From: Saprospiraceae bacterium
GTDB taxonomy: Bacteria; Bacteroidota; Bacteroidia; Chitinophagales; Saprospiraceae
Reading direction: 5' to 3'
Assembly (NCBI GenBank): GCA_007125435.1
Contig: SLDF01000339.1
Span: forward strand, 1 to 8,169
Length of the DNA: 8,169 nt
Shown: positions 5,779 to 8,169 of the stretch, piece after piece
Numbering within the stretch: the first letter of the stretch is position 1
Layout of the letters: every line of letters begins with the position of its first letter
Program-made: the position numbers and the translations under genes
The notes under the pieces: model-generated
What the model was told of the DNA's origin: nothing
The model's database searches: none
Seen by the model: only the letters and a program-made list of their open reading frames with translations

Positions 5779-6401
5779 AGTTGTAAGGTTTTTTTGGTGT
5801 ATTTCCAGGTCCAATATTGCATCAAAGGCACCAACAGAATTGTAGGCGCTAGCCAAAGCAACCAATAAGGTTGAACCATTTTTATGTTTACCACGAGGAA
5901 AGCTGTAAAAGTACCGATATAGGCCCCCATCATCATGCCTATATGCTTAGCAAGCCAGGCTTTTTTAGGGAGCTCTTTGTTTCGAAGTGTTAATATGTAC
6001 AACCTAAGGTCAGTGGCGACCAAAACCATAGAAATGATGCCAAACACCAATAATACCACTTCTCCCGAAGCAATCATTGCCAGGCCGTTTGCAAAGGCAA
6101 TTGTCAAAATAAACCAATCTGTAAAATTGGGTACAAGTGATTTGTTTTGAAGTGCCCGCCATCCACCATGATTTTGATAGAAAACAAAAACTCCGATAAA
6201 GAAAAGAAAGTAAATCTCTTTGGTAAATGATGAAACAAGGGCAGACACGGCAACTGCAATCATGCTGTAGTAAAATAAACGCCCCCAGGCTCGGTGACGC
6301 TTTCCCCCTTTTTGGGTTAACATGGCGATGGCCCCAGCAGTCAACGCTAAATATCCGGCTACTATATGAATAACTAAAGTAATGATTTCAAAAAATTGCA
6401 T
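5775..6401 (-). CDS. DUF2306-like multi-spanning inner-membrane protein
   Basis: The 208-residue product is almost wholly hydrophobic, with six or seven membrane helices at roughly residues 4-27, 44-58, 62-76, 93-112, 114-134, 154-172 and 178-196. The pattern IHIVAGYLALTAGAIAML (11-28) followed by KGGKRHRAWGRLFYYSMI (31-48), and a late AKHIGMMMGAYIGTFTAF (151-168), matches my recollection of DUF2306 proteins. Histidines H12, H36 and H153 lie at membrane borders and might bind a metal, haem or quinone, but this is inference. The function of the family is not established. It is the middle gene of the operon: it follows the LytTR gene after 117 bp and overlaps the outer-membrane protein gene by 4 bases. 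The leader is A-rich without a Shine-Dalgarno site, normal for Bacteroidota. Confidence 0.85.
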   Translation of the reverse strand: MQFFEIITLVIHIVAGYLALTAGAIAMLTQKGGKRHRAWGRLFYYSMIAVAVSALVSSFTKEIYFLFFIGVFVFYQNHGGWRALQNKSLVPNFTDWFILTIAFANGLAMIASGEVVLLVFGIISMVLVATDLRLYILTLRNKELPKKAWLAKHIGMMMGAYIGTFTAFLVVNIKMVQPYWLLWLAPTILLVPLMQYWTWKYTKKTLQL

Positions 6402-6456
6402 GGTATGTCTTTTAATTACCTTGCAAAAGTCTGTTTTATAAGTATATGTAGTGTTA

Positions 6457-6494
6457 GCTTAGGGATGAATGGGAAGCTAAGGGATGAAAGGGAA
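6457..6494. promoter_or_regulatory. Candidate LytTR operator: two tandem 19-bp repeats
   Basis: GCTTAGGGATGAATGGGAA (6457-6475) is followed without a gap by GCTAAGGGATGAAAGGGAA (6476-6494), agreeing at 17 of 19 positions. A partial third match, AATGGGAAGC, lies at 6508-6517. LytTR regulators typically bind paired direct repeats spaced about two helical turns apart, which suits the 19-bp period. The site lies 56 bp upstream of the DUF2306-like gene. A -7-like box GACTTTTG (minus strand, 6431-6424, one mismatch to TAnnTTTG) sits between, which would place the repeats roughly 40-75 bp upstream of transcription; no clear -33 box is seen. The repeat is certain; the operator role is inferred. Confidence 0.5.
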
Positions 6495-6518
6495 AGAAAC
6501 TTTGGTCAATGGGAAGCC

Positions 6519-7427
6519 TCAAGGTTTACCTGTAAATAGGTTCTTTATAAAAGCGTTATGTTTCCGACTCACTGGAACGGAAACTCCGGCCTGTTTGAGG
6601 TGTAATCGATAACCCTGAGCGTTGCCCGAGACAAAATCAACTACATCAAGATTTATGAGATAGCTTTTGTGGCATCGAAAAAACTGCGGACAATGCAGCA
6701 AAGCCTTTTCCATATTGGTAAGCGTATTCCTGATAAGGTTTTTGCTAAGTTTTTGCTTGTTCCAATAATTAACTTCCAGGTAATTATCAGCAGCTTGAAT
6801 AAACATCAATTGATTACTATTCAAACAAAACGACTCGCCTGAATTCTGTGAAACAATCTCAATTTCTATGTAAACGGAATTGTTGGCCTGTCTTAAGTCC
6901 TCATGTTTTGCATTCATTTTTGCAGACGCTAGTCGATATTTCTGAGCATCACGGTTTTCCTTCCACATCAGCACCAGACACACAGGAATACTACCAATCA
7001 CAAAAGTTACAATTTGAAACCAAATCAGGGCCTCCCAAGAAAAATTATCTAACCAAACCATTGAAAAAAACAGAAAATTTCCCAGGCCTATAAGTGTAAT
7101 GTTAACTAAAGTCCATAGTATTTCCTTTCCCAAAGTCCAATACTCGCCATCAAAGAGTTTCTTTTGAAAGCTTGGAATTAAAACATTTAAAACAAGCATT
7201 ACTGCCACAGTAATGCACCCAAAACTCAAAGCGATCAAGGTCAAATCTTGAGGTAACGAGCTTATTTCAAAGGGATTGAAGAACCAGAGAAAAAAAAAGA
7301 CAAATACACCAAACCCAAAAGCTTGTTTAAGTTTAAACGTGATGTTGTTATTATAATAAAAAGGCCGGCTAAAGTAATTGGTCACAATGTGAGGTTTGGT
7401 TTTATGTAAATATGTCACACAATACAA
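6519..7427 (-). CDS. Membrane-anchored LytTR-family transcriptional regulator
   Basis: The 302-residue product has four predicted membrane helices at about residues 34-51, 61-84, 101-123 and 134-154, then a short charged linker (KENRDAQKYRLASAKMNAKHEDLRQ) that may form a coiled coil, and a C-terminal LytTR DNA-binding domain at about 200-298. LytTR hallmarks are LMFIQAADNYLEVNYW (207-222), FFRCHKSYLINLDVV (249-263) and VSVPVSRKHNAFIKNLF (282-298). There is no receiver (REC) domain, so the membrane part probably senses the signal directly or through a partner. It is first in a likely operon with a DUF2306-like protein and an outer-membrane protein, so those are its most probable targets. A 19-bp tandem repeat just after its stop is a candidate binding site. 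No other in-frame ATG precedes the first helix, so the start is acceptable; a GTG at codon 15 is an alternative. Confidence 0.92.
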   Translation of the reverse strand: MYCVTYLHKTKPHIVTNYFSRPFYYNNNITFKLKQAFGFGVFVFFFLWFFNPFEISSLPQDLTLIALSFGCITVAVMLVLNVLIPSFQKKLFDGEYWTLGKEILWTLVNITLIGLGNFLFFSMVWLDNFSWEALIWFQIVTFVIGSIPVCLVLMWKENRDAQKYRLASAKMNAKHEDLRQANNSVYIEIEIVSQNSGESFCLNSNQLMFIQAADNYLEVNYWNKQKLSKNLIRNTLTNMEKALLHCPQFFRCHKSYLINLDVVDFVSGNAQGYRLHLKQAGVSVPVSRKHNAFIKNLFTGKP

Positions 7428-7757
7428 TCAAAAAATAAAATGCTACCCTATAAATTCGCTGGTGTCGCCAAGTATTTTTTGTCAGTTTATGATTATCCCC
7501 ATACTAATCGGACAATTAGATTTTACAGAGTGCTAATGTACAACTTCTCTCCATATCTTGGATAACTATTTTATCGAGACTAGACGAATAAATTGGCCAG
7601 TCTAAAGAGGAAAAACTTGGTATCAAAAATGCCTCTTAGATTGCTCCTAAAGAGTTTTATTAATGCAACGAAGACAATTCGTTTACACACAAGTTTAATC
7701 AAAATCCTGCGCATTCTGTAAGTTTTTACCATTGTTTAAGCTTTCAAATGAACTGGC
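7428..7757. other. Intergenic region, no gene seen
   Basis: About 330 bp of AT-rich sequence upstream of the LytTR gene, presumably holding its promoter. Neither strand shows an open frame with protein-like composition. Only one structure stands out: TCTAAAGAGG (7601-7610) and CCTCTTAGA (7632-7640) form an inverted repeat with a one-base bulge and a ~21-base loop. Confidence 0.5.
7601..7640. repeat. Imperfect inverted repeat TCTAAAGAGG / CCTCTTAGA
   Basis: The two arms pair over nine bases with one bulged A, around a loop of about 21 A-rich bases. No T-run follows immediately on either strand. It may be a remnant 3' structure or chance. Confidence 0.3.
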
Positions 7758-7832
7758 TATAGCAGCTAAATGTCTAGCGCATTTAGTTCGCTATGCTCAC
7801 GTTTTAACTCGCTACGCTCGCGTTTATAGCAG
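7758..7832. repeat. 59-bp structured insert flanked by 8-bp direct repeats TATAGCAG
   Basis: TATAGCAG occurs at 7758-7765 and again at 7825-7832. Between them lie a perfect stem CTAAATG (7766-7772) / CATTTAG (7780-7786), and two 20-bp direct repeats, AGTTCGCTATGCTCACGTTT (7785-7804) and AACTCGCTACGCTCGCGTTT (7806-7825), that differ at four positions, all transitions. The word TCGCTACGCT in the second also occurs inside R2 and R3. It may be a tiny inserted repeat with target duplication, or a separate GC-rich palindromic family. Confidence 0.5.
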
Positions 7833-7960
7833 AGTTTCTATCGAGAATTTTTCCTTAGCTTGTTAGTAAGGATTTGTTTATCCAAATAAAACTTGAACCC
7901 TTTTAGTCACCTTCAAGCATAAACAGCGGAGACAGCAGCGCTATCGCAGCGTAAACAACG

Positions 7961-8004
7961 CGTAACCCGAAACTCGTAACCCGTAACCCGCAACTCGCAA
8001 CACG
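7961..8004. repeat. Heptamer array, consensus CGNAACY (6 units)
   Basis: Six gap-free 7-bp units: CGTAACC, CGAAACT, CGTAACC, CGTAACC, CGCAACT, CGCAACA, then CG. Looser relatives continue leftwards (GCGTAAACAACG). Short heptamer arrays of this composition are familiar between genes in Bacteroidota. A minus-strand frame crosses it (encoding ELRVTGYEFRVT), but the peptide is only the repeat translated. Confidence 0.8.
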
Positions 8005-8019
8005 TTTCTGCGTGAGGGT

Positions 8020-8064
8020 GACTGAGTGGTGCATGACCGAATGGTGCATGACTGAATGGTGCGT
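8020..8064. repeat. Three tandem 15-bp repeats
   Basis: GACTGAGTGGTGCAT (8020-8034), GACCGAATGGTGCAT (8035-8049) and GACTGAATGGTGCGT (8050-8064) are contiguous and differ from consensus by one or two bases each. The 15-bp period is a multiple of three, so the minus frame reads SHAPF/GHAPL-like pentapeptides, but there is no start signal or domain to support a gene. Confidence 0.8.
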
Positions 8065-8068
8065 AGCA

Positions 8069-8095
8069 ATCAGATTGACTAAACGTCAATCTGAT
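8069..8095. repeat. Perfect 11-bp inverted repeat with 5-base loop
   Basis: ATCAGATTGAC (8069-8079), loop TAAAC, GTCAATCTGAT (8085-8095). It directly follows the 15-bp repeat array. It could be a hairpin in RNA, a dimer binding site, or one arm of a larger element continuing to the right. Confidence 0.7.
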
Positions 8096-8134
8096 AATGA
8101 AGGAACCGAGCCGCCTCTGGCTCGGCATCATTAT
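8094..8134. repeat. GC-rich stem-loop nested in an AT stem
   Basis: CCGAGCC (8106-8112), loop GCCTCT, GGCTCGG (8119-8125) form a perfect 7-bp stem. Outside it ATAATGA (8094-8100) pairs with TCATTAT (8128-8134) across an uneven internal loop. No long T-run follows, so a classical terminator is unlikely; a structured 3' end or a palindromic repeat unit is more likely. Confidence 0.55.
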
Positions 8135-8169
8135 ATCTGAATAAAATTGCTATAATGAGTAAGCTAGTA

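Noticed and set aside
5779..5865. 29-codon upstream extension of the outer-membrane protein gene
   Set aside because: It overlaps the end of the DUF2306-like gene in another frame and precedes a clear signal peptide. The ATGA overlap at 5775-5778 gives a better start.
7961..8064. CRISPR array
   Set aside because: Repeats are 7 and 15 bp and contiguous, with no unique spacers and no cas genes.
7913..8131. 72-codon minus-strand open frame across the right-hand repeats
   Set aside because: Its peptide is just the 15-bp and 7-bp repeats translated (SHAPF-type pentamers and ELRVTGYEFRVT). No domain, leader or start signal supports a gene.
8155..8169. ATG AGT AAG CTA GTA at the right edge as the start of a plus-strand gene
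   Set aside because: Only five codons are visible, so a gene can be neither supported nor excluded.

Overview
The window looks like a chromosomal stretch from a member of the Bacteroidota. The evidence is a secreted protein with a C-terminal type IX secretion (Por) sorting domain, a membrane-anchored LytTR regulator, AT-rich DNA with A-rich rather than strong Shine-Dalgarno leaders, and intergenic arrays of short 7-8 bp tandem repeats of a kind common in that phylum. I cannot fix the genus. All six genes I believe in are on the minus strand, so they read from right to left. I see no tRNA, rRNA, CRISPR array, transposase or phage gene.

Layout, left to right. Positions 1-399 are non-coding: two imperfect ~120-bp repeats about 143 bp apart, each holding an array of 8-bp units, then a pyrimidine-rich tract. 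Positions 400-1899 encode a cysteine-rich secreted protein with a type IX sorting domain. Positions 2264-2809 encode a small two-part protein whose C-terminal half belongs to a family often labelled 'n-acetylglutamate synthase'. Positions 3005-4144 encode an FAD-dependent aromatic-type monooxygenase. Positions 4576-7427 hold a likely three-gene operon, in transcription order: a four-helix membrane LytTR regulator, a DUF2306-like membrane protein, and an outer-membrane-type protein whose ATG overlaps the preceding stop codon (ATGA). Positions 7428-8169 are non-coding: plain sequence, then several repeat classes and two hairpins.

The most notable feature is a family of three related ~170-200 bp elements, here R1 (2046-2244), R2 (2797-2964) and R3 (4233-4403). 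All have the same orientation, and each sits just upstream of one of the three left-hand genes. Each starts and ends with related inverted sequences. R3 is flanked exactly by a perfect 9-bp direct repeat (GATTGATAG), as expected for a target-site duplication, so the family looks like a small non-autonomous mobile element (MITE). R2 abuts the small gene, supplies an in-frame ATG from its terminal repeat, and is open in that frame for 47 codons, giving a repeat-gene chimera.

Functionally, the right-hand operon reads as a regulator and two envelope proteins under its control. A perfectly phased 19-bp tandem repeat lies between the regulator gene and its neighbour and is a candidate LytTR operator. 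The three left-hand genes show no obvious common pathway.
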